This document shows positions 56,438 to 64,000 of a DNA stretch of 64,000 nucleotides, piece after piece; position 1 is the stretch's first letter, and each line of letters starts with the position of its first letter. A program made the translations under genes and the position numbers. The stretch covers positions 1 through 64,000 of the forward strand of contig NZ_JBHSBI010000024.1 of assembly GCF_042650645.1 (NCBI RefSeq), written 5' to 3'. This stretch comes from Nonomuraea purpurea (GTDB lineage Bacteria > Actinomycetota > Actinomycetes > Streptosporangiales > Streptosporangiaceae). Below the pieces are notes generated by a model that saw nothing but the letters and a program-made list of their open reading frames with translations, made no database searches and was not told where the DNA came from.

Positions 56438-58041
56438 GCCGCATGCTTCGGGCCAGCGCCATCATGGCCGCGGGCACGATGGTCTCCAGGGTCACGGGGT
56501 TCGTGCGGACCATGGTGCTCGCCTACGCCATCGGCACGATGGCGCTGGGCGACTCCTACAACGCGGCCTACGCCATCCCCTACAGCATCCTCGACCTGCT
56601 GCTGCTCGGCGTGCTGAGCAGCGTCGTGGTGCCGATGATCGTCCGGGCCCAGCAGCACGACCCCGACGGCGGCCGTGCCTACGAGCAGCGCCTGCTGACG
56701 GTGGCCACGGTCACGCTGATCGCGGTCGCGGTGCTCGCCGTCATCGGCGCGCCACTGCTCATCGACCTCTACACCGACTGGGCGCCGGGCAGTAAGAAGT
56801 ACGAGGTCGCGGTCCTGCTGGCCCGCTTCATCCTGCCGCAGCTCGCCTTCTTCGGCGTGGGCGCGGTGGCGGGGGCGATCCTCAACACGCGCGACCGTTA
56901 CGGCGCCCCCATGTGGGCGCCCGTGGTCAACAACCTGGTCGTCATCTGCGTGTTCCTGTCCTACGTGCTCCTCAGCGACGCGGGCTCCAACATCGACCAG
57001 GTCTCCGACGGCGACCTGGCGCTGCTCGGCCTCGGCACCACGGCCGGCATCGTGGCGCAGGCGGCCGTGCTGATCGTGGCGCTCAAGCGGGTCGGGTTCT
57101 CCTTCGTGCCCCGCTTCGACGTGCGCAACGCCCGGCTCGGCGAGATGGCCAAGGCGGGCATCTGGACGATCGGCTACGTGGTCGTCACCCAGCTCGGCTT
57201 CATGCTGACGACCAACCTGTCCAGCGCGGCGGGCGACATCGTCGAGGGGCACGGCATCACGCCGTACACGCTGGCGTTCCAGCTTTTCCAGCTCCCGTAC
57301 GGCGTCATCGGCGTCTCGGTGATCACGGCCATGCTGCCGCGCATGAGCAGGGCGGTCACCGAAGGGCGCTTCGACGACGTGCGCACCGAGTTCGGCTCCA
57401 GCGTGCGGCTCATCTGCGCACTGATGGTGCCGGTGTCGCTGCTGCTGATGGTGCTCGGCCCGGCCATCACCGTGCCCATCTACGGGCATGGGGCCAACAG
57501 CGTGGCCAGCGCGGTCTACATCGGCAACGTGCTGCAGGTCTACGGGCTCGCGCTGGTGCCGTTCTCGCTGTTCCAGTTGCTGCTGCGGGTCTTCTACAGC
57601 TTCGGCGACACCAAGACGCCGGTGTTCGTCGGCGCGGGCACGACGGCGGTCAACGCGCTGCTCATGTGGCTGTTCTACGTGATGCTTCCGGCCCGTTACG
57701 TGGTGATGGGGCTGGCTCTTGCGTACGCGATCGCGTACGGGCTGGGTGCCATCATCGCCTGGGTGCTGGCCAGCCGCCGGGTGCGCGGCCTGGGCGGCTG
57801 GGCCATCGGCATGGCGCTGACCAGGATGTACCTGGCGGCGATGCCCACAGCGGTGCTGGCGCTGGTGGTGGTCTGGATCGTCACCGGGGCGTTCGACGGG
57901 CTCGGCTTCGTCAACTCGCTGATCGTGCTGGCCACCGGCGGCGGCCTCGGTCTGCTGCTCTATCTCGGGGTGGCCCACCGGGCGCGCATCCCCGAAGTCA
58001 ACTCCATCGTTGGGATGGTCGCCAGGCGGGTAGGGCGGTAG
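56434..58041 (+). CDS. murJ: lipid II flippase MurJ
   Basis: A 535-residue, 14-helix MVF-family flippase that moves lipid II across the membrane for peptidoglycan synthesis. Features: MLRASAIMAAGTMVSRVTGF, YNAAYAIPYSILDLLLLGVL, TRDRYGAPMWAPVVNNLVV-type loop (ILNTRDRYGAPMWAPVVNNL) and ...FGDTKTPVFVGA. In mycobacteria the same gene is fused to the pseudokinase; here the two are separate. It is translationally coupled to the DUF6049 gene (ATGA). Confidence 0.96.
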   Translation: MSRMLRASAIMAAGTMVSRVTGFVRTMVLAYAIGTMALGDSYNAAYAIPYSILDLLLLGVLSSVVVPMIVRAQQHDPDGGRAYEQRLLTVATVTLIAVAVLAVIGAPLLIDLYTDWAPGSKKYEVAVLLARFILPQLAFFGVGAVAGAILNTRDRYGAPMWAPVVNNLVVICVFLSYVLLSDAGSNIDQVSDGDLALLGLGTTAGIVAQAAVLIVALKRVGFSFVPRFDVRNARLGEMAKAGIWTIGYVVVTQLGFMLTTNLSSAAGDIVEGHGITPYTLAFQLFQLPYGVIGVSVITAMLPRMSRAVTEGRFDDVRTEFGSSVRLICALMVPVSLLLMVLGPAITVPIYGHGANSVASAVYIGNVLQVYGLALVPFSLFQLLLRVFYSFGDTKTPVFVGAGTTAVNALLMWLFYVMLPARYVVMGLALAYAIAYGLGAIIAWVLASRRVRGLGGWAIGMALTRMYLAAMPTAVLALVVVWIVTGAFDGLGFVNSLIVLATGGGLGLLLYLGVAHRARIPEVNSIVGMVARRVGR

Positions 58042-58089
58042 ACATGAACTACTGGTCATCCGGCGGACCGCCGTCAGTATTGTGACACT

Positions 58090-58112
58090 CCAATGGGAAG
58101 GTTTCCCGTTGG
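58090..58112 (+). terminator. short hairpin after murJ
   Basis: CCAATGGGAA (58090-58099) pairs with TTCCCGTTGG (58103-58112) through one G-U pair and a 3-nt loop, 49 bp past the murJ stop. No T run; it could equally be a regulatory hairpin. Confidence 0.35.
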
Positions 58113-58245
58113 CAAAGAACTCGGGCTGAATCTCGGCACTAACATGGAGCCCGACACGCGCGCGAATGGAAGCAGGAGGGGCGTGGGCGGATCCACCCGG
58201 CACAGCGTGCCTTCGTGGGGAACACCCACGCAGGTGAGTCGAGTT

Positions 58246-58284
58246 ATGAGCACGCCCGATCGGCCTAGCGGAGTGAGCCTGTGA
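58246..58284 (+). CDS. twelve-codon leader ORF overlapping the pseudokinase gene
   Basis: ATG 58246 encodes MSTPDRPSGVSL and ends with TGA 58282-58284 overlapping the GTG start of the next gene (GTGA). The frame is open upstream as well, so it may be longer. It is the third such overlap in the window. Confidence 0.35.
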   Translation: MSTPDRPSGVSL

Positions 58285-59792
58285 GCACGTCGGCCGTCGA
58301 ACCCGGCACCCGCCTCGCCGAACGCTTCCGGCTTGAAGACCGCGTCAGCGAGTCCGACGGGGCCACCCAGTGGAAGGCCATCGACGAGATCCTCGCGCGT
58401 CCTGTGGCCGTGCTCACCTTCGCGCCCGACTTCCCGCGCGTCCACGAGGTCGTCACGGCCGCCAGGGCCGCGAGCCGTCTCACCGATCCGCGGTTGACGC
58501 AGGTGTTCGACGCGGCGGAGGACGAGAAGGCCTCCTACGTCGTCAGCGAGTGGGTCACCGGCGAGTCGCTGACCGACCTGCTCGCCTCGGGGCCGCTCGA
58601 CCCCGAGCGCGCGGCCGGGCTGGTCGCCGAGGCCGCCGAGGCGCTCGAACACGCCCACCAGGCCCAGCTCTACCACCTGTGCCTGCGTCCCGAGCACCTG
58701 GTGTGGACCACGGGCAACACGGTCAAGGTGCTCGGCGTCGCCGTCGAGCAGGCGATGTACGGGCTCACCACCGACCAGCCCGCGCTCGACGACGCCGAGG
58801 GGCTGGGCCGGCTGCTGTACGCCGGACTGACCGGTCACTGGCCGGGCGACGAGGAAGAGGGCGGCCTGCCCGCGGCCCCGATGATCGACGGCCACTTCTG
58901 CACGCCCCGCCAGGTCACCGCCGGTGTGCCCGGCTATCTCGACGCGGTCACCGTGCGCGCATGCCTGCCCGAGTCCCGCAGGGGCCAGATCGCGCTGACG
59001 AGCCCGACAGATGTCGCCGAGGCGCTGGCCGACGTGGCCAGGCCCATGCCGATCCCGATCTCCTACCCCTCGACCCCCGCGGTGGCCTCGGCCGCCCACA
59101 CCGAGGGTCTCGACATCGCCCACCGCCAGTCGCTCACCGTCCCCCCGCAGCCTCCGCCCGCGCCACGCCCGATCTCCAACAACGGGGGCGGCGGCGGCAC
59201 GGTCAACCGGGTGCTCATCACGCTCGTGGTGCTGCTCGTCATCGCCGCCGTCGGCGTGGGCGCCTGGACGATCGGCCGCAGCCTGGGCAGTCCGACCGCA
59301 CCCGAGGCCAAGAAGACCTCGCCCCGCACCTCGGAGTCGGCCCCCGCGGCCACCGAGGCCGTCAAGCCGAAGGACGCCACGGGTTTCGACCCGCTCGGCG
59401 ACAACGTCGAGAAGCCTGAGTTGGCGAAGCTGGCCATCGACGGCAAGCCCAGCACGCTGTGGAAGACCGAGACCTACGACAGCGCCGACCTGGGCGGCCT
59501 GAAGAAGGGCGTCGGCCTGCTGCTCGACATGGGCAAGTCGATGCAGATCAGCGACGTGGTGGTTACACTGGCGGACACACCGGGTGCCTCCGTCGAGCTC
59601 AAGGTGGGCGACTCCGCCGATCTTGCCTCGCTCAAGACCGTGGCGACAGAGAAGGACGCCGCAGGTAAAACCACGTTTACGCCCGAGCAGTCAGCAAGTG
59701 GCCGTTACGTTTTGATCTGGTTTACCCGCGTTGCATCCGATTTTCGTGGCACCATCTATGAGGTAGTGGTGCACTCTCCCGGATCGGCATAA
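58281..59792 (+). CDS. membrane pseudokinase with discoidin-like C-terminus
   Basis: A 503-residue protein. The kinase fold (1-250: RLAERFRLEDRVSESDG, VVSEWVTGESLTDLLA) lacks the VAIK Lys (RPVAVLTF), the HRD Asp (YHLCLRPEHLVW) and the DFG Asp (VKVLGVAVE), so it is a pseudokinase. One transmembrane helix (about 312-332) follows, then a beta-rich C-terminus (from about 365: FDPLGDNVEKPELAKLAIDG, STLWKTETYD, SGRYVLIWFTRV) resembling F5/8-type (discoidin) domains. It corresponds to the pseudokinase half of mycobacterial MviN, which binds FhaA; the binding role here is inferred. Confidence 0.88.
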   Translation: MSTSAVEPGTRLAERFRLEDRVSESDGATQWKAIDEILARPVAVLTFAPDFPRVHEVVTAARAASRLTDPRLTQVFDAAEDEKASYVVSEWVTGESLTDLLASGPLDPERAAGLVAEAAEALEHAHQAQLYHLCLRPEHLVWTTGNTVKVLGVAVEQAMYGLTTDQPALDDAEGLGRLLYAGLTGHWPGDEEEGGLPAAPMIDGHFCTPRQVTAGVPGYLDAVTVRACLPESRRGQIALTSPTDVAEALADVARPMPIPISYPSTPAVASAAHTEGLDIAHRQSLTVPPQPPPAPRPISNNGGGGGTVNRVLITLVVLLVIAAVGVGAWTIGRSLGSPTAPEAKKTSPRTSESAPAATEAVKPKDATGFDPLGDNVEKPELAKLAIDGKPSTLWKTETYDSADLGGLKKGVGLLLDMGKSMQISDVVVTLADTPGASVELKVGDSADLASLKTVATEKDAAGKTTFTPEQSASGRYVLIWFTRVASDFRGTIYEVVVHSPGSA

Positions 59793-59807
59793 TCAGGAAA
59801 CTCTCTT

Positions 59808-60443
59808 GTGAACTCCCCACCCGAGACACCCTCAGCAGCGGAGCGGCCGGCGGTCACAGACGCCGAGCTGCTGACCGCGCACATCAACGGGGATCCTCAC
59901 GCCTTCAGTGAAATCGTCAAGAGGCACCGCGACCGCATGTGGGCGGTCGCCCTGCGCACGCTGGGTGACCCTGACGAAGCAGCCGACGCCGTGCAGGACG
60001 CCTTCGTCTCCGCATATCGCAAGGCCGCCACGTTTCGCGGCGAAGCGGCCGTCACGACGTGGCTCCACCGCATCGTGGTCAACGCCTGCCTCGACAGGAT
60101 GCGCCGCAAGTCCGTCAGGCCGGTGGCCGACGACGAACTCATCGAGGCCGCTGAACGTGACACCCCGTTGCCCGACCAGACCGTCGAGCGCGAGGTATCG
60201 ATGGAGGTTTCGGCCGCTTTGAAACTGTTGCCCAATGACCAGCGAGCGGCTCTTGTGCTGGTCGACATGATGGGATATTCAGTCGAAGACGCAGCTCAGG
60301 TGCTTCAGGTGCCCAGCGGCACCGTGAAGAGCAGGTGCGCGAGGGGGCGCGCGAAACTTGCCCCAATTCTTTCGCATCTGCGGAACCGAACGGACCTCAA
60401 TCGCGTCTCATCCGCGAAGGGAGCAGAACTTCGTGACGGGTGA
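59808..60443 (+). CDS. sigM: ECF sigma factor SigM
   Basis: A 211-residue sigma factor. Region 2 is HAFSEIVKRHRDRMWAVALR with DEAADAVQDAFVSAYRKAAT, then TWLHRIVVNACLDRMRR. Region 4 is LKLLPNDQRAALVLVDMMGY with SVEDAAQVLQVPSGTVKSRC. Its position between murJ/pseudokinase and trxBA matches SigM of Mycobacterium and Streptomyces. The downstream anti-sigma gene starts inside its 3' end. Confidence 0.93.
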   Translation: MNSPPETPSAAERPAVTDAELLTAHINGDPHAFSEIVKRHRDRMWAVALRTLGDPDEAADAVQDAFVSAYRKAATFRGEAAVTTWLHRIVVNACLDRMRRKSVRPVADDELIEAAERDTPLPDQTVEREVSMEVSAALKLLPNDQRAALVLVDMMGYSVEDAAQVLQVPSGTVKSRCARGRAKLAPILSHLRNRTDLNRVSSAKGAELRDG

Positions 60444-61353
60444 TACGCACTACGATCTGGACATCCTGGCCGAGCTGGCCGAGGATCTCCTAGACGTCGA
60501 CACGGCGCGCCAGGTCCGCGAGCATCTCGCGGTCTGCGATCCCTGCGGGGAGCAACTGGCAGACCTGGCGGCGGTTCGCGAGGTGCTCGCGGCGACCCCC
60601 ACGCCGGCCATGCCGATGGGTGTCGCACTGCGAATCGACAGGGCCCTGGCGGCCGAAGCCGAAACTCGGCGGAGCGGAGGCGTCGGGCTCGCGGAAGCAC
60701 CCGACTGGGATGAGCTCATGCGGGACTCCCCGTGGGAGCGGCCAGTCGAGGTGCCGGAGCCTGCGCGCTTCGGAGCCGCGCAGGCCCCCGAGCCGGTCCG
60801 GCTGGGAGTGGTCTCCGACGACGGCACCATCGTTCCCGCCAAACGCCGGCGCGCGCGCCGGCCCAGATGGGCGATGCCCGCGGTCGCGGCCGCGGCGGCG
60901 GCCGTGGTGGTGGGTGCCACAGTGGCCTCGACGGGCCTGCTCGCCGGAGGTGACGGCACAACCGGCGGCTCTCAGTCCCCTCAGGTCGCTCTGCCGGCCC
61001 CCGACAAGAGCTCGCTCATGGCCAAGCCTGCCCAGCCCAGGGCGTACGCACTGACCGACAGCGGCCACAACTACAGCGACCAGGAGCTGCGCCAGCCGCT
61101 CGAAGGCTTCTTCGGCCCCGCCCCGATCGTCGGCGGCGCGACGTCCGACGCGGCCGACGTCGACAAGTGCGTCAGCCGGGTGGCGAGCCGGACCGACCTC
61201 CACACGTACGCGGTGGACCAAGGCCAGTACAACGGCCAGGAGGCACTCGTCGTCGCCTCCTGGAAGGACAAAGCCGCGGGAAGACTGCGCATCGACATCG
61301 TCGACCCGTTCAACTGCAAGAACCTGCGTAAGCCCACACTGGGCCGCTGGTAA
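60433..61353 (+). CDS. anti-sigma factor (zinc-binding, RsmA-like)
   Basis: A 306-residue membrane protein. The N-terminal zinc anti-sigma motif is H-x3-C-x2-C (H31, C35, C38 in HLAVCDPC) with an upstream His. A disordered linker follows, then one transmembrane helix (about 142-168, WAMPAVAAAAAAVVVGATVA) and an extracytoplasmic C-terminal domain with two Cys. The GTG at 60433 overlaps the end of sigM by 11 nt, so expression is coupled. It probably binds and holds SigM. Confidence 0.9.
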   Translation: MTGDTHYDLDILAELAEDLLDVDTARQVREHLAVCDPCGEQLADLAAVREVLAATPTPAMPMGVALRIDRALAAEAETRRSGGVGLAEAPDWDELMRDSPWERPVEVPEPARFGAAQAPEPVRLGVVSDDGTIVPAKRRRARRPRWAMPAVAAAAAAVVVGATVASTGLLAGGDGTTGGSQSPQVALPAPDKSSLMAKPAQPRAYALTDSGHNYSDQELRQPLEGFFGPAPIVGGATSDAADVDKCVSRVASRTDLHTYAVDQGQYNGQEALVVASWKDKAAGRLRIDIVDPFNCKNLRKPTLGRW

Positions 61354-61370
61354 GGTAAAAGCCCACGTCA

Positions 61371-61394
61371 GAGCCCGCTTCGGCGGGCTCTTTC
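61371..61394 (+). terminator. intrinsic terminator after the anti-sigma gene
   Basis: GAGCCCGC-TTCG-GCGGGCTC (61371-61390) followed by TTTC. It separates the sigM operon from trxBA. Confidence 0.85.
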
Positions 61395-61424
61395 GCTTTG
61401 TCTGGAGCGTCGTGGTTAGGGGAA

Positions 61425-61451
61425 GGGAATCACGGCGGCCTAGGATCTGTT
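61425..61451 (+). promoter_or_regulatory. SigR/SigH-type promoter for trxBA
   Basis: GGGAAT (61425-61430), 18 bp, then GTT (61449-61451). This matches the thiol-oxidative stress consensus GGGAAT-N18/19-GTT of Streptomyces SigR and mycobacterial SigH, whose regulons include trxBA/trxBC. It lies about 32 bp before the trxB start. A TAGGAT -10-like hexamer at 61441 could be a second, housekeeping site. Confidence 0.72.
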
Positions 61452-61482
61452 GTCGCCGGTGGCAACAGCAGACGAGGAAGGC

Positions 61483-62424
61483 GTGGGAGCGTTGAGCGAC
61501 GTTCGTAACGTGATCATCATTGGATCCGGCCCAGCAGGCTATACCGCGGCCGTCTACTCCGCGCGCGCCGAACTCAAGCCTCTAATCTTCGAGGGCTCCG
61601 TCACAGCGGGCGGCGCGCTCATGAACACCACCGACGTGGAGAACTTCCCCGGTTTTCCCGACGGGATCATGGGGCCCGACCTCATGGACAACCTTCGCAA
61701 GCAGGCTGAGCGGTTCGGCGCGGAGTTGGTGGCCGACGACGTGGTCGAGGTGGATCTGGAGGCCAACCCCAAGGTCATCAAGACCCACACCGACACCTAC
61801 TACGCGAAGTCCGTCATCCTGGCGATGGGCTCCGGTTACCGCGAGCTCGGCCTGGAGAACGAGAAGCGGCTCTCCGGCCGTGGCGTCTCCTGGTGCGCGA
61901 CCTGTGACGGCTTCTTCTTCCGCAACAAGGACATCGTGGTCGTCGGCGGCGGCGACACGGCGATGGAGGAGGCCACGTTCCTGACCCGGTTCGGGCGGAT
62001 GGTGACGGTCGTCCACCGCCGCGACTCGCTGCGGGCCAGCAAGATCATGCAGGAGCGGGCGTTCGCGAACGACAAGATCCGCTTCGTCTGGGACTCCGAG
62101 GTCGTCGACGTGCTCGGCGACTCCAGGGTCGAGGCCGTGAAGCTGCGCAACGTCGAGACCGGCGAAGAGTGCGAGCTGGCCACCGACGCCCTGTTCCTGG
62201 CGATCGGCCACGATCCCCGCAGCGAGCTGGTCAAGGGTCAGATCGACCTCGACGAGAACGGCTACATCAAGGTGGCCGCTCCGACCACGGCGACCAACAT
62301 CGACGGCGTGTTCGCCGCCGGCGACGTCGTCGACCACATCTACCGCCAGGCCATCACCGCGGCCGGCACCGGATGCGCGGCCTCGCTCGACTCCGAGCGC
62401 TGGCTGGTCAACAACGAGAAGTAA
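61483..62424 (+). CDS. trxB: thioredoxin-disulfide reductase
   Basis: FAD enzyme that reduces TrxA with NADPH. It has VIIIGSGPAGYTAAVYSARA, the redox motif CATC (VSWCATCDGFFF), the NADPH motif VVGGGDTAMEEATFL and GVFAAGDVVDHIYRQAITAA. About 313 residues from the GTG at 61483, which has AGGAAGG immediately before it; a TTG at 61492 and a TTG at 61450 are alternatives. First gene of the trxBA operon behind a SigR-type promoter. Confidence 0.96.
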   Translation: MGALSDVRNVIIIGSGPAGYTAAVYSARAELKPLIFEGSVTAGGALMNTTDVENFPGFPDGIMGPDLMDNLRKQAERFGAELVADDVVEVDLEANPKVIKTHTDTYYAKSVILAMGSGYRELGLENEKRLSGRGVSWCATCDGFFFRNKDIVVVGGGDTAMEEATFLTRFGRMVTVVHRRDSLRASKIMQERAFANDKIRFVWDSEVVDVLGDSRVEAVKLRNVETGEECELATDALFLAIGHDPRSELVKGQIDLDENGYIKVAAPTTATNIDGVFAAGDVVDHIYRQAITAAGTGCAASLDSERWLVNNEK

Positions 62425-62436
62425 GGAGAGCGCACC

Positions 62437-62751
62437 GTGAAGGCTGTCACCGACGCCACGTTCGAGGATGAGGTCCTGAAGAGCGACAAGCCCGTGCTGG
62501 TCGATTTCTGGGCCGAGTGGTGCGGCCCGTGCCGACAGGTCGCGCCCATTCTGCAGGAGATCGCCAACGAGCACGGCGACAAGCTGGAGATCGTCAAGCT
62601 CAACATCGACGAGAACCCTCAGGTTCCGCGCGACTACGGCGTGCTCCAGATCCCGACCCTGAACGTCTACCAGAACGGAGAGGTCGTGAGGCAGATCATC
62701 GGCGCCAAGCCGAAGGCCATGCTGCTGCGCGAGCTCGAAGGCATCATCTAG
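62437..62751 (+). CDS. trxA: thioredoxin
   Basis: A 104-residue thioredoxin with active site WCGPC (C29, C32) and the cis-Pro region IPTLNVYQNGEV. It lies 12 bp after trxB with AAGGAGAG upstream of the GTG. It supplies electrons to reductases and disulfide targets in the cytosol. Confidence 0.97.
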   Translation: MKAVTDATFEDEVLKSDKPVLVDFWAEWCGPCRQVAPILQEIANEHGDKLEIVKLNIDENPQVPRDYGVLQIPTLNVYQNGEVVRQIIGAKPKAMLLRELEGII

Positions 62752-62762
62752 TTCGACCGGTC

Positions 62763-62793
62763 GTGAGCCCTCCGCCGTGCGCGGAGGGCTCAC
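62763..62793 (+). terminator. hairpin after trxA
   Basis: GTGAGCCCTCCGC pairs with GCGGAGGGCTCAC through a 5-nt loop. It lies 12 bp after the stop of trxA and before the convergent GNAT gene. No T run. Confidence 0.6.
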
Positions 62794-62820
62794 GCATGTG
62801 TGCGAAGCCCTAGAAGGCCG

Positions 62821-63438
62821 TCAGACGGGACGTAGCGCGCGTTCAGGACTCATTGACCCCAGAAGCCGCTCCAGCGCCACCTCGACGTCCTCACGCCACG
62901 AGACGGCGGTCTTGAGTTCGAGCCGCAGCCGCGGAAAACGCAAATGCGGACGAACAGTCTTAAAGCCAACAGACAGCAAGTATTCCGCTGGAACTACGCA
63001 ACTGGGCTCTTCCCACTTGAGGTCTCCGAAAGCTTCAATGGCTTTCACACCGCGTCGTGTCAGATCCTTGGCCACCCCTTGGATCAGCATGCGTCCCAAT
63101 CCGCCACCCGAGAACTCCGGGATGATGTGGGCCGTCATCAGCAACACCGCGTCGGCGCTGACCGGCGAGGTGGGAAAGGCCACCGAGCGCGGGCTGTAGA
63201 GGGGCGGGCTGTAGAGCACGAACCCCGCGGGAACCCCGTCCACGTAGACGATTTTGCCGCAGCTCCCCCATTCCAGCAGCGTTCCGGAGATCCACGCCTC
63301 CTTCTCCAGCCCGGGATCGCCCGACTGCTGCGCGCGTTCGCTGGTGACGGGATCGAGCTCCCAGAACACGCACCGCCGGCAGCGCCTCGGCAGATCGTCA
63401 AGATTGTCCAGGGTTATATTGACCAGCCGGCGCGACAA
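62821..63438 (-). CDS. GNAT-family acetyltransferase (Rv3916c-like)
   Basis: A 205-residue protein. The N-terminus has a Cys-rich patch (RRCRRCVFWELDP), then WISGTLLEWGSCGKIVYVDG and VPAGFVLYSPP. The acetyl-CoA loop region is ADAVLLMTAHIIPEFSGGGL with GRMLIQGVAKDLTRRGVKA. It matches the conserved gene between trxA and parB in actinomycetes. The acetyl acceptor is unknown. Confidence 0.85.
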   Translation of the reverse strand: MSRRLVNITLDNLDDLPRRCRRCVFWELDPVTSERAQQSGDPGLEKEAWISGTLLEWGSCGKIVYVDGVPAGFVLYSPPLYSPRSVAFPTSPVSADAVLLMTAHIIPEFSGGGLGRMLIQGVAKDLTRRGVKAIEAFGDLKWEEPSCVVPAEYLLSVGFKTVRPHLRFPRLRLELKTAVSWREDVEVALERLLGSMSPERALRPV

Positions 63439-63613
63439 CTACCGCCCCTATCGTTGACCCGGAAAAGCGCGCGAAAACCGCGTCTACAGGTGGCATCGTA
63501 GCCCAGTGGAGAACCCACCAGCGGGCACCACGACGGTCGAGCCGGTCACGTGCGACATGTCCGGCTGGCGTAATCTGGTATTTCAGTCCCATATGACACC
63601 TAGGAGGTGGGCC

Positions 63614-64000
63614 GTGACGCGAGAGCTGGATCACGGTCAGACACCCGCGACCCAAGGGTCGCGCATCGACGCGTACGTCGATCGGTACGCCGCGCGAGCT
63701 ACCGGGATGGTCGCCTCCGAGATCCGAGCTCTGTTCGCCGTCGCGTCGAGGCCCGAGGTGGTCTCGCTCGCCGGCGGCATGCCGTACGTCACGGCGCTCC
63801 CCCTCGACATGGTCGGCGAGCTCGTCTCCGACCTCGTCACCAAGCGCGGCCCCGTCGCGCTGCAGTACGGTTCCGGCCAGGGTGACCCGCACCTGCGCGA
63901 GCAGATCTGCGACGTCATGCGGCTGGAGGGGATCCACGCCGGGGCGGACGACGTGGTCGTCACCGTCGGTTCGCAGCAGGCGCTCGACCTGATCACCCGG
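63614..64000 (+). CDS. PLP-dependent aminotransferase, 3' end outside the window
   Basis: The first 129 codons of a class I/II aminotransferase. The GTG at 63614 has AGGAGGT 5 nt upstream. It reads VTRELDHGQTPATQGSRIDA, then EIRALFAVASRPEVVSLAGG, MPYVTALPLD, LQYGSGQGDPHLREQI and VVVTVGSQQALDLITR, the fold-type I entry region of 2-aminoadipate transaminase-like enzymes. It is cut by the window edge. In relatives it lies close to parB/parA. Confidence 0.9.
   Translation, partial: MTRELDHGQTPATQGSRIDAYVDRYAARATGMVASEIRALFAVASRPEVVSLAGGMPYVTALPLDMVGELVSDLVTKRGPVALQYGSGQGDPHLREQICDVMRLEGIHAGADDVVVTVGSQQALDLITR

Noticed and set aside
56299..58203. 634-residue frame antisense to murJ
   Set aside because: His/Arg/Asp-rich antisense shadow without family features; the sense frame is clearly MurJ.
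58093..58284. 63-residue frame upstream of the pseudokinase as a separate gene
   Set aside because: No family, no ribosome-binding site for the longer start; only the last 12 codons (leader ORF) are worth noting.

Overview
The window is high-GC actinomycete chromosome. Gene order points to the order Streptosporangiales (a Nonomuraea-like relative). This is an inference from synteny and protein character, because no 16S rRNA gene is present. The block rpsF-ssb-rpsR-rplI ... MATE-dnaB, then ponA-DUF5318-padR-ino1, then cca-DUF6049-murJ-pseudokinase-sigM-anti-sigma-trxB-trxA, is the conserved origin-proximal region of Actinobacteria. parB, parA and dnaA would be expected just past the right edge.

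Layout. 0-3 kb: a stand-alone IscB RNA-guided nuclease, then a GAF-domain regulator. 3-5.7 kb: dnaX, the 4.5S SRP RNA and tRNA-Ser(GGA). 5.65-15.6 kb: an accessory stretch between two convergent tRNA-Ser genes. It has a tyrosine-integrase tail at its left end and a beheaded VOC gene at its right end, and carries two methyltransferases, a LysR/quinone-oxidoreductase pair, DUF402, a RibD-like reductase, an AraC regulator, LysE and two tandem zinc metallopeptidases. 15.6-18 kb: tRNA-Ser(CGA), tadA, two tadA-associated genes and upp. 18-31.8 kb: small membrane genes, regulators, a second DNA sliding clamp, a two-component system divergent from an ABC exporter, Lrp, SoxR, a universal stress protein, GtrA and an ECF sigma factor with a coupled membrane protein. 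31.8-41.2 kb: dnaB split by two inteins, a DnaA-box cluster, MATE, a polar amino-acid ABC transporter and the rpsF-ssb-rpsR-rplI genes. 41-50 kb: nfo, two polytopic glycosyltransferases, the class A PBP, DUF5318, PadR and ino1. 50-64 kb: idi, an MFS carrier, cca, YbaK, DUF6049, murJ, a pseudokinase, sigM and its anti-sigma, trxBA behind a SigR-type promoter, a GNAT protein and the start of an aminotransferase.

How the genes work together. The right half is a cell-envelope, replication and redox core: peptidoglycan synthesis (PBP1, MurJ, pseudokinase), inositol and isoprenoid precursors (ino1, idi), replication (dnaX, dnaB, ssb, second clamp) and thiol control (SigM, trxBA). The most unusual items are the DnaB precursor with a class 3 intein in the Walker A loop plus a class 1 intein, the DnaA-box cluster upstream of dnaB, the stand-alone IscB with a structured 5' flank, the diverged second beta clamp, the repeated short leader ORFs overlapping their downstream gene as GTGA, and many probable leaderless promoters (TANNNT 6-8 nt before the start codon). 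I found no CRISPR array and no complete insertion sequence.
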